Assembly (NCBI GenBank): GCA_964586175.1
Contig: CAZPGL010000003.1
Span: 51,339 to 115,338, forward strand
Direction of reading: 5' to 3'
DNA length: 64,000 bases
Source: CAZPGL01 sp964586175
GTDB taxonomy: Bacteria > Actinomycetota > Acidimicrobiia > Acidimicrobiales > MedAcidi-G1
In this document: in pieces, positions 42,175 through 50,202 of the stretch
Layout: every line of letters begins with the position of its first letter
Numbering within the stretch: position 1 is the first letter of the stretch
Made by a program: the position numbers and the translations under genes
Notes under the pieces: generated by a model
The model's input: only the letters and a program-made list of their open reading frames with translations
Told to the model about the DNA's origin: nothing
The model's database searches: none

Positions 42175-44117
42175 CCCAGTTCGGGGCGGTCGGCGACGTG
42201 GGTGAGGGCCTCGGGGTTGGCCAGGGCCTCCACATTGGTGACCGGGCGGCCATGCACCACGTTGCGCACCGCCAGCTCGACCAGCTTGCCCGAGCGGGTG
42301 CGGGGCAGGTCGGGCACGGCGAGGATCACCGCCGGTACGTGGCGGGGTGAGGCGCCGGTGCGGATGGCCGAACGCAGCCGGCCCCGCAGGTCGTCGTCCA
42401 GATCGACACCCGCCGCCGGAACCACGAACAGCACCACCCGGGTGTCGCCGTCCCACGACTGGCCGATGACCAGGGACTCGGTGATCTCGTCGAAGGCCTC
42501 GACCCGCCGGTAGATCTCGGCGGTGCCGATGCGCACCCCGCCCGGGTTGAGGGTGGCGTCGGAGCGCCCGTGGATGATGAAGCCCCCCTCCGGGGTGTGT
42601 TCGGCAAAGTCGCCTTGGTGCCACAGGCCCTCGAACCGCTCGAAGTAGGCGGTGTGGTAGCGCTCGTCGCCAGGGTCGTTCCAGAACCCCAGGGGCATCG
42701 ACGGGAACGGGGCACCGCACACCAGTTCGCCCTGGACTCCCGGCGGGCACGGCTCGCCGTCGTCGTCGACGACGGCCATGGCCTGGCCCAGCACCGGCCC
42801 CTGGATCTGTCCGGCGTACACCGGGGCCGTCGGGTCGCCGCCGACCAGGCAGCCGCACAGGTCGGTACCCCCGGAGATGGACGCCAAGTGGAGGTCGGCC
42901 TTCCAGTCGGCGTACACGTGGGCGAAGCCCTCATGGGTCAGCGGGCTCCCGGTCGAACACACGGTGCGCAGGGTCGACAGGTCGTGGCTGTCGGCGGGTC
43001 GCAGCCCGGCCTTGGCGACCGAGTCGATGAACTTGGCCGACACGCCCATGAGGGAGACGCCGACCTCGTCGACCAGGTCGAAGAGCCGGGTGCCGTCGGG
43101 GTGGAACGGCGAGCCGTCGTAGAGCACCAGGGTGGCGCCGGCGGCCAGGCCGGCGGCCAGCCAGTTCCACATCATCCAGCCGGCCGTCGTGAAGTAGAAG
43201 ACCCGGTTGCCGGGGCGCACGTCGCAGTGCAGGCGGTACTCGACGTGGTGCTTGAGCAGTAGCCCGCCGGCCCGGTGGACGATGCACTTGGGGGCGCCGG
43301 TGGTGCCCGACGAGTACAGGATGTACAGCGGGTGGTCGAACGGCAGGCGGGTGAACGAGGGCTCGCCGGTCGGGTGGGGGGCCAGCCAGTCGGCGAGTGG
43401 CGTCGTGCCGTCGGGGGACTGGGCGGCGGGCCCGCCGTGGCCGTCGGGGACGACCACGACCCGGCGGACGGTCGGCAGGGCGGCGGCCACCTCGGCCACC
43501 TTGTCGGTCACGTCGTGGCGCTTCCCGCCGTAGTAGTAGCCGTCGGTGGTGACGAGCACCACCGGTTCGATCTGGCCGAAGCGGTCCAGCACCCCCTGGG
43601 GGCCGAAGTCGGGTGATACCGAGGAGAACACAGCGCCGATCGACGCCGCGGCCAGCATGACGGCGTACGTCTCGGGCAGGTTGGGCAGCCAGGCCGCCAC
43701 CCGGTCGCCAGGTTCGACGCCGTCGGCGACCAGCGCGGCCTGGAGTCGGGACACGAGGGCGTGCAGGTCGTCCCACGACAGCTCGCGGGCCGTGCCGTCC
43801 TCGCCGCGGAACATCATGGCCGGGTCGTCGCCCCGCCGGCGGAGCAGGTTCTCGGCGTAGTTGAGGGTGGCGTCGGGGAAGAACCGGGCGTCGGTGAGGT
43901 GGGCGCCGGTGGTGAACGCCGGGCCCTCGCCCCGGTCGCCGACCACCTCGGCGTCGTCCCACACGGCCTGCCAGAAGCCGCCCGGGTCGGTCACCGACCA
44001 GGTGTGCAGGTCCGTGCCGTCGTCGGGGCCGAACCGGGCGCGGAACGCGGTCATCCGGCTGGCCCCGGCCCGGTCGGGCGACGGGGTCCACAGCGGCTGG
44101 TCGGCGGACGTGGACAT
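42171..44117 (-). CDS. Acetoacetyl-CoA synthetase
   Basis: A 648-residue ANL-family enzyme of the acetoacetate-CoA ligase type, which activates acetoacetate with ATP and CoA for ketone body or PHB use. The N-terminal LWTPSPDRAGASRMTAFRAR and LNYAENLLRR are hallmarks; then LYSSGTTGAPKCIVH, SISGGTDLCGCLVGG, IIHGRSDATLNPGGVRIG and the catalytic lysine in RTRSGKLVELAVR. ATG 44117 has TACGCT eight bases before. It is divergent from a MaoC-like hydratase, which may work on the same carbon source. Confidence 0.93.
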   Translation of the reverse strand: MSTSADQPLWTPSPDRAGASRMTAFRARFGPDDGTDLHTWSVTDPGGFWQAVWDDAEVVGDRGEGPAFTTGAHLTDARFFPDATLNYAENLLRRRGDDPAMMFRGEDGTARELSWDDLHALVSRLQAALVADGVEPGDRVAAWLPNLPETYAVMLAAASIGAVFSSVSPDFGPQGVLDRFGQIEPVVLVTTDGYYYGGKRHDVTDKVAEVAAALPTVRRVVVVPDGHGGPAAQSPDGTTPLADWLAPHPTGEPSFTRLPFDHPLYILYSSGTTGAPKCIVHRAGGLLLKHHVEYRLHCDVRPGNRVFYFTTAGWMMWNWLAAGLAAGATLVLYDGSPFHPDGTRLFDLVDEVGVSLMGVSAKFIDSVAKAGLRPADSHDLSTLRTVCSTGSPLTHEGFAHVYADWKADLHLASISGGTDLCGCLVGGDPTAPVYAGQIQGPVLGQAMAVVDDDGEPCPPGVQGELVCGAPFPSMPLGFWNDPGDERYHTAYFERFEGLWHQGDFAEHTPEGGFIIHGRSDATLNPGGVRIGTAEIYRRVEAFDEITESLVIGQSWDGDTRVVLFVVPAAGVDLDDDLRGRLRSAIRTGASPRHVPAVILAVPDLPRTRSGKLVELAVRNVVHGRPVTNVEALANPEALTHVADRPELG

Positions 44118-44131
44118 CGCCGAGGAGCGTA
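44118..44131 (-). promoter_or_regulatory. Leaderless -10 box for acetoacetyl-CoA synthetase
   Basis: TACGCT (minus strand) at 44126-44131, 8 bases before ATG 44117. Confidence 0.5.
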
Positions 44132-44148
44132 GCCAGCGGCCGATGGGC

Positions 44149-44160
44149 CACACTGGGGGC
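44149..44160 (+). promoter_or_regulatory. -10 box for the MaoC-like gene
   Basis: CACACT at 44149-44154, 6 bases before ATG 44161. Confidence 0.4.
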
Positions 44161-44664
44161 ATGAGCGATGCTCCTGATGCGGTCGAGCCGATCGAACCGC
44201 GGGGCCGGTGGTTCGAGGAACTGCCCGAAGGCCTCGTGGTCCGCCACGCCCTGACCCGCACCGTCACCGAGGCCGACAACCTGGCCTTCTGCACGATGAC
44301 CCACAACCCGCAGCCCCTGCACCTCGACGCCGAGTTCGCCGCCGGCACCGAGTTCGGGCAGCGGCTGGTCAACAGCCTGTTCACCCTCGGCCTGGTTGTC
44401 GGGGTGAGCGTGGCCGACACGACGCTCGGCACGACGGTGGCCAACCTGGGCTTCGAGGAGACGGTGTTCCCGGCGCCGGTGTTCATCGGCGACACCCTCC
44501 GGTTCGAGACCGAGGTGGCCGGGGTGCGCGACTCCCGGTCCAGGCCCGAGTGCGGCATCGTCACCTTCGAGCACCGGGCCTTCAACCAGCGGGGCGACCT
44601 GGTGTGCCGCTGCCGCCGCAACGCCCTCATGTGGCGGGACCCGTCGGGCATCGTGGCCGACTGA
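44161..44664 (+). CDS. MaoC-family dehydratase (mesaconyl-CoA hydratase-like)
   Basis: A 167-residue hot-dog protein: RWFEELPEGLVVRHALTRTV is the family start, TEADNLAFCTMTHNPQPLHL carries the N..P.H variant of the hydratase motif, and FGQRLVNSLFTLGLVVG replaces the IAHG region. This pattern is closest to the mesaconyl/methylmalyl-CoA hydratase group rather than the R-specific crotonase group. ATG 44161 is divergent from acetoacetyl-CoA synthetase. The acyl chain is not known. Confidence 0.85.
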   Translation: MSDAPDAVEPIEPRGRWFEELPEGLVVRHALTRTVTEADNLAFCTMTHNPQPLHLDAEFAAGTEFGQRLVNSLFTLGLVVGVSVADTTLGTTVANLGFEETVFPAPVFIGDTLRFETEVAGVRDSRSRPECGIVTFEHRAFNQRGDLVCRCRRNALMWRDPSGIVAD

Positions 44665-44712
44665 CGACCCGCCGCGCCCATTCCCAACGATTCCCGGTAA
44701 GTGCCGACCGTC

Positions 44713-44726
44713 TAGGCTGCACTCCC
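44713..44726 (+). promoter_or_regulatory. Leaderless -10 box for the Fur-family gene
   Basis: TAGGCT at 44713-44718, 8 bases before ATG 44727. Confidence 0.5.
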
Positions 44727-45203
44727 ATGGTCCACGACCCGGGACACCCCCACGCCCCTCATGCCGACCGCGAAGAGCTTCACGTCACCGTGGGGCGTCG
44801 GCTGCGGGCGGCCCGCATGCGCTACAGCCGTTCCCGCCACGCCGTCGTCGAGGCCCTGGCCGACGCCGGGCGCCCGGTCACCCTGCCCGAGATCCTCACC
44901 GCCGACGGCGGCCGTGAGTTGGCCCAGAGTTCGGCCTACCGGAACCTGGGCGAGTTGGTCGACGCCGGGGTGGTGCGCCGGGTCACCGCCGGCGACGACC
45001 ACGCCCGCTTCGAGCTGCACGAGTCGCTGACCGGCCACCACCACCATCTGGTGTGCACGGTGTGCGGGCGTATCGAGGACTTCGACGTGCCCGACGAGTT
45101 CGAGGCCGGCATCGATGACCTGGTCGCCACGGCCGTCCAGCGGGGGTTCGTGGTCGACGCCCACCGGTTCGACATGCTGGGCCGCTGCGCCGGCTGCGCC
45201 TGA
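44727..45203 (+). CDS. Fur-family metalloregulator
   Basis: A 158-residue winged-helix repressor. The N-terminal half (about 20-90) has RMRYSRSRHAVVEALADAGR and QSSAYRNLGELVDAGVVRR, the usual DNA-binding helix. The sensor half has the HHHHL run and the structural zinc site CTVCG plus CAGC near the C-terminus. The long His-rich N-terminal tail (HDPGHPHAPHADR) may bind metal too. Which metal it senses (Fe, Zn or peroxide) is not clear. A NUDIX gene follows 12 bases downstream. Confidence 0.9.
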   Translation: MVHDPGHPHAPHADREELHVTVGRRLRAARMRYSRSRHAVVEALADAGRPVTLPEILTADGGRELAQSSAYRNLGELVDAGVVRRVTAGDDHARFELHESLTGHHHHLVCTVCGRIEDFDVPDEFEAGIDDLVATAVQRGFVVDAHRFDMLGRCAGCA

Positions 45204-45215
45204 GGGGCTGCACCG

Positions 45216-45713
45216 GTGTTCCTGAAGCGACCGGCGGCCCGGGTGGTGCTGCTCGACCGGGACGCCCGGGTGTTCCTCGTAAACGCCGAGGACCCGATCG
45301 ACCCGTTCAAGCCGGCCTGGTGGGAGATCCCCGGCGGTGGTATCGGCTGGGGTGAGGACTCGGCGGCCGCCGCGGCCCGCGAGCTCTACGAGGAGACCGG
45401 CATCGTCGCCGAGATGGGGCCGGTCATCTGGACCCAGCACGTGCAGTTCACCTTTGGCGGCTATCACTTCGACAGCGACGAGAAGATCCACGTGGCGTGG
45501 TGCGACGGCGGGGAGTACCGGCCCAGGCACCTCGAGGCCCTCGAGGCGGCGGCGTTCATGGGCGCCCGCTGGTGGGAGGTCGACGAGCTGTTGGCCACCG
45601 ACGTGCCGGTGCTGCCGGCCCGTCTGCGCGAGTTCCTGCCCGCGGTGGCCACCGGGGACCTGCCGGAAACCCCGATCGACATCGCCCCCACGGAGCCCGG
45701 CCCCCTCGACTGA
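45216..45713 (+). CDS. NUDIX hydrolase
   Basis: A 165-residue NUDIX enzyme. The NUDIX box reads GGGIGWGEDSAAAAARELYE then ETGI, giving G-x5-E-x7-REUxEExGU with the metal-binding glutamates. The N-terminus ARVVLLDRDARVFLV is the usual first strand. It hydrolyses a nucleoside diphosphate derivative, possibly a damaged nucleotide. GTG 45216 follows the Fur gene in the same direction. Convergent with the TetR gene. Confidence 0.88.
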   Translation: MFLKRPAARVVLLDRDARVFLVNAEDPIDPFKPAWWEIPGGGIGWGEDSAAAAARELYEETGIVAEMGPVIWTQHVQFTFGGYHFDSDEKIHVAWCDGGEYRPRHLEALEAAAFMGARWWEVDELLATDVPVLPARLREFLPAVATGDLPETPIDIAPTEPGPLD

Positions 45714-45728
45714 CCGGGCGGAGCGCCT

Positions 45729-46319
45729 TCAGACCAGGCGTTCGAGGCCGCCCCAGGCCAAGCGGGTGGTGAGGGCGGCCATCTCGCTGGCCGAGCGGCG
45801 TCGGCCGTCGTGCATCCAGTGGCGGATCATGCCTTCGGACAGCCCGTTGACGCCCCAGGCCATGACCACGGCGTCGTCGTCGTCGGCGGCGTTGATGAGC
45901 CGGGCCACCACGGCGGCGAAGTCCTCCTGGACCCGCTGGGCGCCCTTGCGGAACTCGGCGTCCTGGCCAAGGGCCGGGCCGTAGAGCACCGAGAAGGCGT
46001 CGGGATGGTCGTCGAAGAACCGGAAGTAGGCGCAGAAGCCGGCCTCGACCCGCTGGCGGGGATGGGCGCCCGGGGTGGCCGAGTTGGCCACCGCGGCCAG
46101 CAGGTTCTCGCCGACCTCGGCCAACAGCTCGATGAACAACTGCCGCTTGGAGGCGAAGTGCTGATACAGCACCGGCTTGGTGATGCCCGCTTCGGCGGCG
46201 AGAGCGTTCATCGACGTTTCGTGGTACCCCTGCCGGGCGAAAACGGTCAGCGCCGTGTCCAACAGCTGGCGCCGGCGCTCGGCGGCCGGCAGCCGGGTGG
46301 CGGTTGTGACATCGGTCAT
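45729..46319 (-). CDS. TetR-family transcriptional regulator
   Basis: A 196-residue repressor: the N-terminal helix-turn-helix RRQLLDTALTVFARQGYHET, then SMNALAAEAGITKPVLYQHF (recognition helix), and a ligand-binding C-terminal domain with FDDHPDAFSVLYGPAL. ATG 46319 has TACGTT at 7 bases. The regulon is not visible here; its operator need not be the palindrome at 2301. It lies after a small membrane protein. Confidence 0.9.
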   Translation of the reverse strand: MTDVTTATRLPAAERRRQLLDTALTVFARQGYHETSMNALAAEAGITKPVLYQHFASKRQLFIELLAEVGENLLAAVANSATPGAHPRQRVEAGFCAYFRFFDDHPDAFSVLYGPALGQDAEFRKGAQRVQEDFAAVVARLINAADDDDAVVMAWGVNGLSEGMIRHWMHDGRRRSASEMAALTTRLAWGGLERLV

Positions 46320-46332
46320 AGCGGCGAACGTA
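46320..46332 (-). promoter_or_regulatory. Leaderless -10 box for the TetR gene
   Basis: TACGTT (minus strand) at 46327-46332, 7 bases before ATG 46319. Confidence 0.5.
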
Positions 46333-46388
46333 GCCAGGGTGGCGGTCCGGCCCGCCATCGGGCGCCGTTGATCGACGGGCGTTTCCGA

Positions 46389-46655
46389 TCAGCGGGCGTG
46401 GCGGTTGCGGCGACCGGCGTCCTCGTCGTCGGCGGCCTCGACGGCGTGATGGAGCACGATCGACGGGGCCAGCACCACCGACCCGACCACCAGCAGGGCG
46501 ACGAGGGTGGTGGCCACCGCGGCGCTGAACGTGCCGGCCAGGCCGGCGACGAACACGACGATGGCCACGCCGTAACACAGGTAGCCGAGGCGCTGGCCGA
46601 ATGTGGCCAGCCGGCCCAGGCGGGCCCGGCGGGCCAGGACGGGGTCGTCGTTCAT
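46389..46655 (-). CDS. Small membrane protein with two helices
   Basis: An 88-residue protein with two predicted membrane helices, YLCYGVAIVVFVAGLAGTF and AVATTLVALLVVGSVVLAPS, and an Arg-rich tail (DDEDAGRRNRHAR). I do not recognise the family. Its ATG overlaps the stop of the glycosyltransferase gene (ATGA), so it is translationally coupled to that enzyme and could be a membrane partner; this is inference. Confidence 0.7.
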   Translation of the reverse strand: MNDDPVLARRARLGRLATFGQRLGYLCYGVAIVVFVAGLAGTFSAAVATTLVALLVVGSVVLAPSIVLHHAVEAADDEDAGRRNRHAR

Positions 46656-47713
46656 GGCCGCCAGCCTGCCTCGACGATCAGGTTCTCCAAACGCCGCACC
46701 ATGCGGTCCACCGACAGTTCCCGCACGGCCACCGAGCGGTTGTGTTCGAGCAGGGCACCGAGGCTGCCGTCGGGGCCGTCGGACAGCCGTTCGGCCATGG
46801 CGGCCACGTCGTCGGTGTGGAACCACCGGAACCCGAGGCCCCGCAGTTCGTCGGCGACCGGGTAGTCGCCGACGAACACCGGGCGGCGGTGGAGCGCCGC
46901 TTCGACCGGCGGGTTGCCGAACCCCTCCCAGGTGGACGGAAAGGCGATGAGGTCCGAGGCGGCGTAGATGTCGGCCCGCCGGTCGGCGGGGGCGTGGATG
47001 ACCGGACAGGGGGCGGAGGCCAACTCGGCGGCCAGGGTCGGTCCATAGCCGTCCTCGGCCGGGCCGAGCAGCCAGTAGGTGCCGCCGAGGGCCGCCGCGA
47101 CCTCGATGGCCCGGGCCACGCCCTTGCGGGGGATGGCCCGCACCGGGTGGGCGACGAGCAGGGTGTCATCGTCGATGCCGAGGCGGGCTCGGGTGGCGGT
47201 ACGGTCGCCGGCCGGTGGGGAGGGGTCGAAGCCGTTGTAGATGGTGACGGCGTCGACGCCCCGCTCGGCCATCTGGCGGCGGGTCAGCTCGTTGATGGTG
47301 ACGTGGCGCCAAGCCGGGTCGTCGGCCGGGAGTTCGGTGACGTGGGCGAAGCGTTCCCGCTGCCACGGCGGGTCGTGGTGGTGGAGGATCGCCGGTCGCC
47401 CGGCCAGCACGGCGCCCACGGCCCTCGACGCCGGCAGGTTCAGCGGGATGGACAGCAGGTTCTCGACGACCACCAGGTCGGAACCGTCGAGGGCCGATTC
47501 CAGGGCCGCCGGGTTGGGCGGGTGTTCGTCGCCGATGCCGAGGCCCGGCACGGCGGTGGTCGCCCCCGGGGCGTCCCAGCCGTGCTCGAAGGCGCCGGCC
47601 ACCCAGGCCACGTCGAACCCCAGGCCGGCCAGGGCGTGGGCCCAGTACCGTGCGACCACCGAGACCCCGTCGGTGGGTCCGAACCGGAACGAGACGATGG
47701 AGCAGCGGGGCAT
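46652..47713 (-). CDS. Glycosyltransferase family 4-like
   Basis: A 353-residue GT-B glycosyltransferase. The N-terminal MPRCSIVSFRFGPTDGVSVV is the acceptor domain, and the C-terminal donor domain has VAHPVRAIPRKGVARAIEVA and IAFPSTWEGFGNPPVEAALH (the family's E-x7-E-like motif). A retaining transfer from a nucleotide sugar is expected. Its start overlaps the start of the divergent glycoside hydrolase in a CATG. The pairing with a hydrolase suggests synthesis and breakdown of the same glycan or compatible solute. Confidence 0.87.
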   Translation of the reverse strand: MPRCSIVSFRFGPTDGVSVVARYWAHALAGLGFDVAWVAGAFEHGWDAPGATTAVPGLGIGDEHPPNPAALESALDGSDLVVVENLLSIPLNLPASRAVGAVLAGRPAILHHHDPPWQRERFAHVTELPADDPAWRHVTINELTRRQMAERGVDAVTIYNGFDPSPPAGDRTATRARLGIDDDTLLVAHPVRAIPRKGVARAIEVAAALGGTYWLLGPAEDGYGPTLAAELASAPCPVIHAPADRRADIYAASDLIAFPSTWEGFGNPPVEAALHRRPVFVGDYPVADELRGLGFRWFHTDDVAAMAERLSDGPDGSLGALLEHNRSVAVRELSVDRMVRRLENLIVEAGWRP

Positions 47714-48893
47714 GGCCCTCCCGGGCGACACGGAGGATGGTGCGGTCGGCCTGGCCGACCTGGTTGCCTCCATGATGGACGACCACTGGGTGTCAGATGG
47801 ATACACGGCGCCCAACAGCGATGTCTATCCGTGGCAGTGGTTGTGGGACTCGTGTTTCCATGCCCTCATCTGGGCGGCGTCGGGACGGGTGGGTCGGGCC
47901 CACGCCGAGCTGGCGTCGATGTTCGGACCCCAGGCGCCGTCGGGGTTCGTGCCCCACATGAACTACGTCCGCGGCCCCGGCTTCCACGCCGACCTGTGGG
48001 GGCGGTCCGACGGATCGTCGATCACCCAACCGCCCATGTATGGCCACGCGGTGGCCGAGCTGGTGCGGGCCGGCCATCGACCGGACGACGGGGTGGTGGC
48101 GGCCGCGGGGGCCGGGCTGCGCTTCCTGCTCGAGGACCGGCCGCGTCTTCTGTCGGGGCTGGTGCCGCTGTGCCATCCGTGGGAGTCGGGGGCCGACGAC
48201 AGCCCCCGGTGGGACGACCTGTGCCCAGGCGGGTTCGATGTGGAGCGCTGGCGGGTCGAGAAGAACCGGCTGGTCACCACGGTGCGCTCCAGCCTCGACG
48301 GCGACCCGTTGGACAACCCGGAGTTCGCCGCGGGGTCGGTCGGCTTCAACGCCCTCGTCGGCTTCAACGCCCGGGAACTGGCGTCGGTGACCGGCGACGA
48401 CCGTCTGGCTGCCGACGCCGAGGAGCTGATCCTGGCCCTCGACAACCGGTGGGATGAGGAGCTGGGCACCTGGGCCGATGACGGCCCTGCGGCCGGCGGG
48501 TCGGGGCGGTGGCGCACCGCCGACGCCCTGTTGCCGTTGCTCGTTACGCCGTCGGAGGACCGGGCGGCCCGGGTGATCGACCAACTCGTCGACCCGGCGG
48601 CCTTCGGTGGCCCGTTCGGTCCGGCCGGGGTGCACCGGGCCGAGGCGGTGTTCGACCCGTCGGCGTACTGGCGTGGCCCGGTGTGGCCGCAGTTGGCCTA
48701 CCTGCTGGTGCTGGCCGTCGACCGGTTCGACCCGCCGGCCGCCGACCGCCTGGCCGCGGCCACCGTCGCCGGCGCCCGGACGTCGGGCCTGGCCGAGTAC
48801 TGGCACCCCGATTCCGGTGTGGGTGGGGGAGCGATCCCGCAATCCTGGTCCGGCCTGGCCCTGCTGCTGGCCGCCCGCCGACCCCCCAGGTGA
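47712..48893 (+). CDS. MGH1-like glycoside hydrolase (GH63-related)
   Basis: A 393-residue (alpha/alpha)6-barrel hydrolase resembling mannosylglycerate/glucosylglycerate hydrolases (MGH1-like, GH63 clan). The pattern DVYPWQWLWDSCFHALIWA, HADLWGRSDGSSITQPPMYG and FDPSAYWRGPVWPQLAYLL fits. The substrate could be glucosylglycerate or a similar solute; not proven. ATG 47712 shares bases with the divergent glycosyltransferase ATG; an alternative in-frame ATG is at 47697 (adds five residues). It ends at a GGGGGACAG hairpin. Confidence 0.85.
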   Translation: MALPGDTEDGAVGLADLVASMMDDHWVSDGYTAPNSDVYPWQWLWDSCFHALIWAASGRVGRAHAELASMFGPQAPSGFVPHMNYVRGPGFHADLWGRSDGSSITQPPMYGHAVAELVRAGHRPDDGVVAAAGAGLRFLLEDRPRLLSGLVPLCHPWESGADDSPRWDDLCPGGFDVERWRVEKNRLVTTVRSSLDGDPLDNPEFAAGSVGFNALVGFNARELASVTGDDRLAADAEELILALDNRWDEELGTWADDGPAAGGSGRWRTADALLPLLVTPSEDRAARVIDQLVDPAAFGGPFGPAGVHRAEAVFDPSAYWRGPVWPQLAYLLVLAVDRFDPPAADRLAAATVAGARTSGLAEYWHPDSGVGGGAIPQSWSGLALLLAARRPPR

Positions 48894-48916
48894 TAGGGGG
48901 ACAGGCTCCCGGTCAC
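48890..48916. terminator. Imperfect GGGGGACAG hairpin between convergent genes
   Basis: GTGA (48890-48893) pairs with TCAC (48913-48916), with an inner GGGA-CAGGC-TCCC. It has the same GGGGGACAG core and convergent position as the elements at 3587 and 31412. Confidence 0.45.
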
Positions 48917-48920
48917 TCGG

Positions 48921-49490
48921 TCAGCGGAGGGAGCCGTGGGCGGAGCCGAACAGGTCCTCGCCGTCCTGGTCGTACACGTAGCAGTGCACGCCGCGGAACT
49001 GGGCCTTCTCGTGCTCGAAGTTGGCCCGGTTTGGGGTGAGGTAGCCCAACTCCAACTCGGACACCTCGTAGATGACACCGACGAAGTCCTCGAACGCGTC
49101 GTAGCACTGGCTCACCGCGAACGCCGCCATCTCCTCGTCGCCCGGCCATGGCGCTCCGGTGCGGGCCGGGTGCTGGACGTGCAGGTAGATCTCGTTCTGG
49201 TGGGGGACGTCGCACGGCACCTTGGTGTCCAACTCGATGAGCCGCTCGCCGTTCGACCAGGCGTACCGGTTGAAGCAGTCGCCGGCCGTCAGGTCGTGCA
49301 GGTTCACCGGCTCACCGAACCAGTCGGGGGCCACCTCGTCTGCCAGCGACGGCAGGGTCTCGACGGCGGTGGTCGTCGGCGCCGTGCCCGTCGGTCGGGG
49401 CACGGCGACGGAATCACCGCTTCCGCACGCCGCGAGCACGGCGACGAGGATTCCGGCCAGGGCCGGGACGGGCGACAGGCGTCGGGTCAC
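48921..49490 (-). CDS. Septum-formation-domain lipoprotein
   Basis: A 189-residue lipoprotein; the signal peptide PALAGILVAVLAACGS has a lipobox. The rest matches the septum-formation domain family (PF13845-like): LHDLTAGDCFNRYAWSNGE with KVPCDVPHQNEIYLHVQH, two Cys and a His, and the second CYDAFEDFVG region. The role of this family near division septa is not well defined. GTG 49490 has TACCCT six bases upstream. It is divergent from ccmA with only 40 bases between. Confidence 0.8.
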   Translation of the reverse strand: MTRRLSPVPALAGILVAVLAACGSGDSVAVPRPTGTAPTTTAVETLPSLADEVAPDWFGEPVNLHDLTAGDCFNRYAWSNGERLIELDTKVPCDVPHQNEIYLHVQHPARTGAPWPGDEEMAAFAVSQCYDAFEDFVGVIYEVSELELGYLTPNRANFEHEKAQFRGVHCYVYDQDGEDLFGSAHGSLR

Positions 49491-49502
49491 GGCGTCAGGG
49501 TA
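49491..49502 (-). promoter_or_regulatory. Leaderless -10 box for the septum-domain lipoprotein
   Basis: TACCCT (minus strand) at 49497-49502, 6 bases before GTG 49490. Confidence 0.55.
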
Positions 49503-49517
49503 GGCGTCCCCCGCTTG

Positions 49518-49530
49518 TACCGTGGCGGCC
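49518..49530 (+). promoter_or_regulatory. Leaderless -10 box for ccmA
   Basis: TACCGT at 49518-49523, 7 bases before GTG 49531; this decides the ccmA start. Confidence 0.55.
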
Positions 49531-50202
49531 GTGCCGGTGGTCGAACTCCGCGACGTCGTGGCCCTGCTGGGTCGATTCCCCGCCCTCGCCGGCGTCGACC
49601 TCACCGTCGACGCCGGCGAGACGGTGCTGCTCCAAGGGCCCAACGGGGCCGGCAAGACCACTTTGCTGCGGTTGTGCGCCGGGCTGGTCCGCCCCGAATC
49701 CGGTTCGGCGATGGTGCTCGGCCACGACCTCACCGTCGAACGGCGCTCGGTGCGCCGCCGGGTGGCCCTACTCGGCCACGCCACCGGGCTGTACGAGGAC
49801 CTGACGGTGGCCGACAACGTCCGCTTCTGGGCCCGGGCCTCCGGGCTCGGTGCCAGTGAGGCCGACGACCGGGTGGCCGCGGCCCTCGACCGCCTCGGTA
49901 TCGAGGAGCGGGTCCTCGGCCTGGCCGTGTCGCGGCTGTCGGCCGGCCAGCGGCGCCGCACCTCGCTGGCCGCCCTGGCCGTGCGCCGCCCCGACCTGTG
50001 GCTGCTTGACGAGCCCCACGCCGGGCTCGACCAGGCCGGCCGAAACCTGGTCGACGGCCTGATCGGCGACGCGGTGGCCGCTGGGGCCACGGTGATCGTC
50101 GCCTCCCACGAGCTCGACCGGGTGCGGTCGCTGTCGCCGAGGGTCGTCACCGTCGCCGGCGGCACCATCGCCCGGGACACCGGCGACGGGGGTGCCCGGT
50201 GA
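49531..50202 (+). CDS. ccmA: Heme exporter ATPase CcmA
   Basis: A 223-residue ABC ATPase: Walker A GPNGAGKTT (about 36-44), the signature-like RLSAGQRRRTSLAALAV and Walker B LWLLDEPHAGLD. The DEPHAGLD and SAGQ forms are typical of CcmA rather than ordinary importers. Together with CcmB it energises release of heme-CcmE. GTG 49531 is chosen because TACCGT precedes it by 7 bases; a GTG at 49522 lies within that box. It opens the ccm operon, and its stop overlaps ccmB (GTGA). Confidence 0.93.
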   Translation: MPVVELRDVVALLGRFPALAGVDLTVDAGETVLLQGPNGAGKTTLLRLCAGLVRPESGSAMVLGHDLTVERRSVRRRVALLGHATGLYEDLTVADNVRFWARASGLGASEADDRVAAALDRLGIEERVLGLAVSRLSAGQRRRTSLAALAVRRPDLWLLDEPHAGLDQAGRNLVDGLIGDAVAAGATVIVASHELDRVRSLSPRVVTVAGGTIARDTGDGGAR

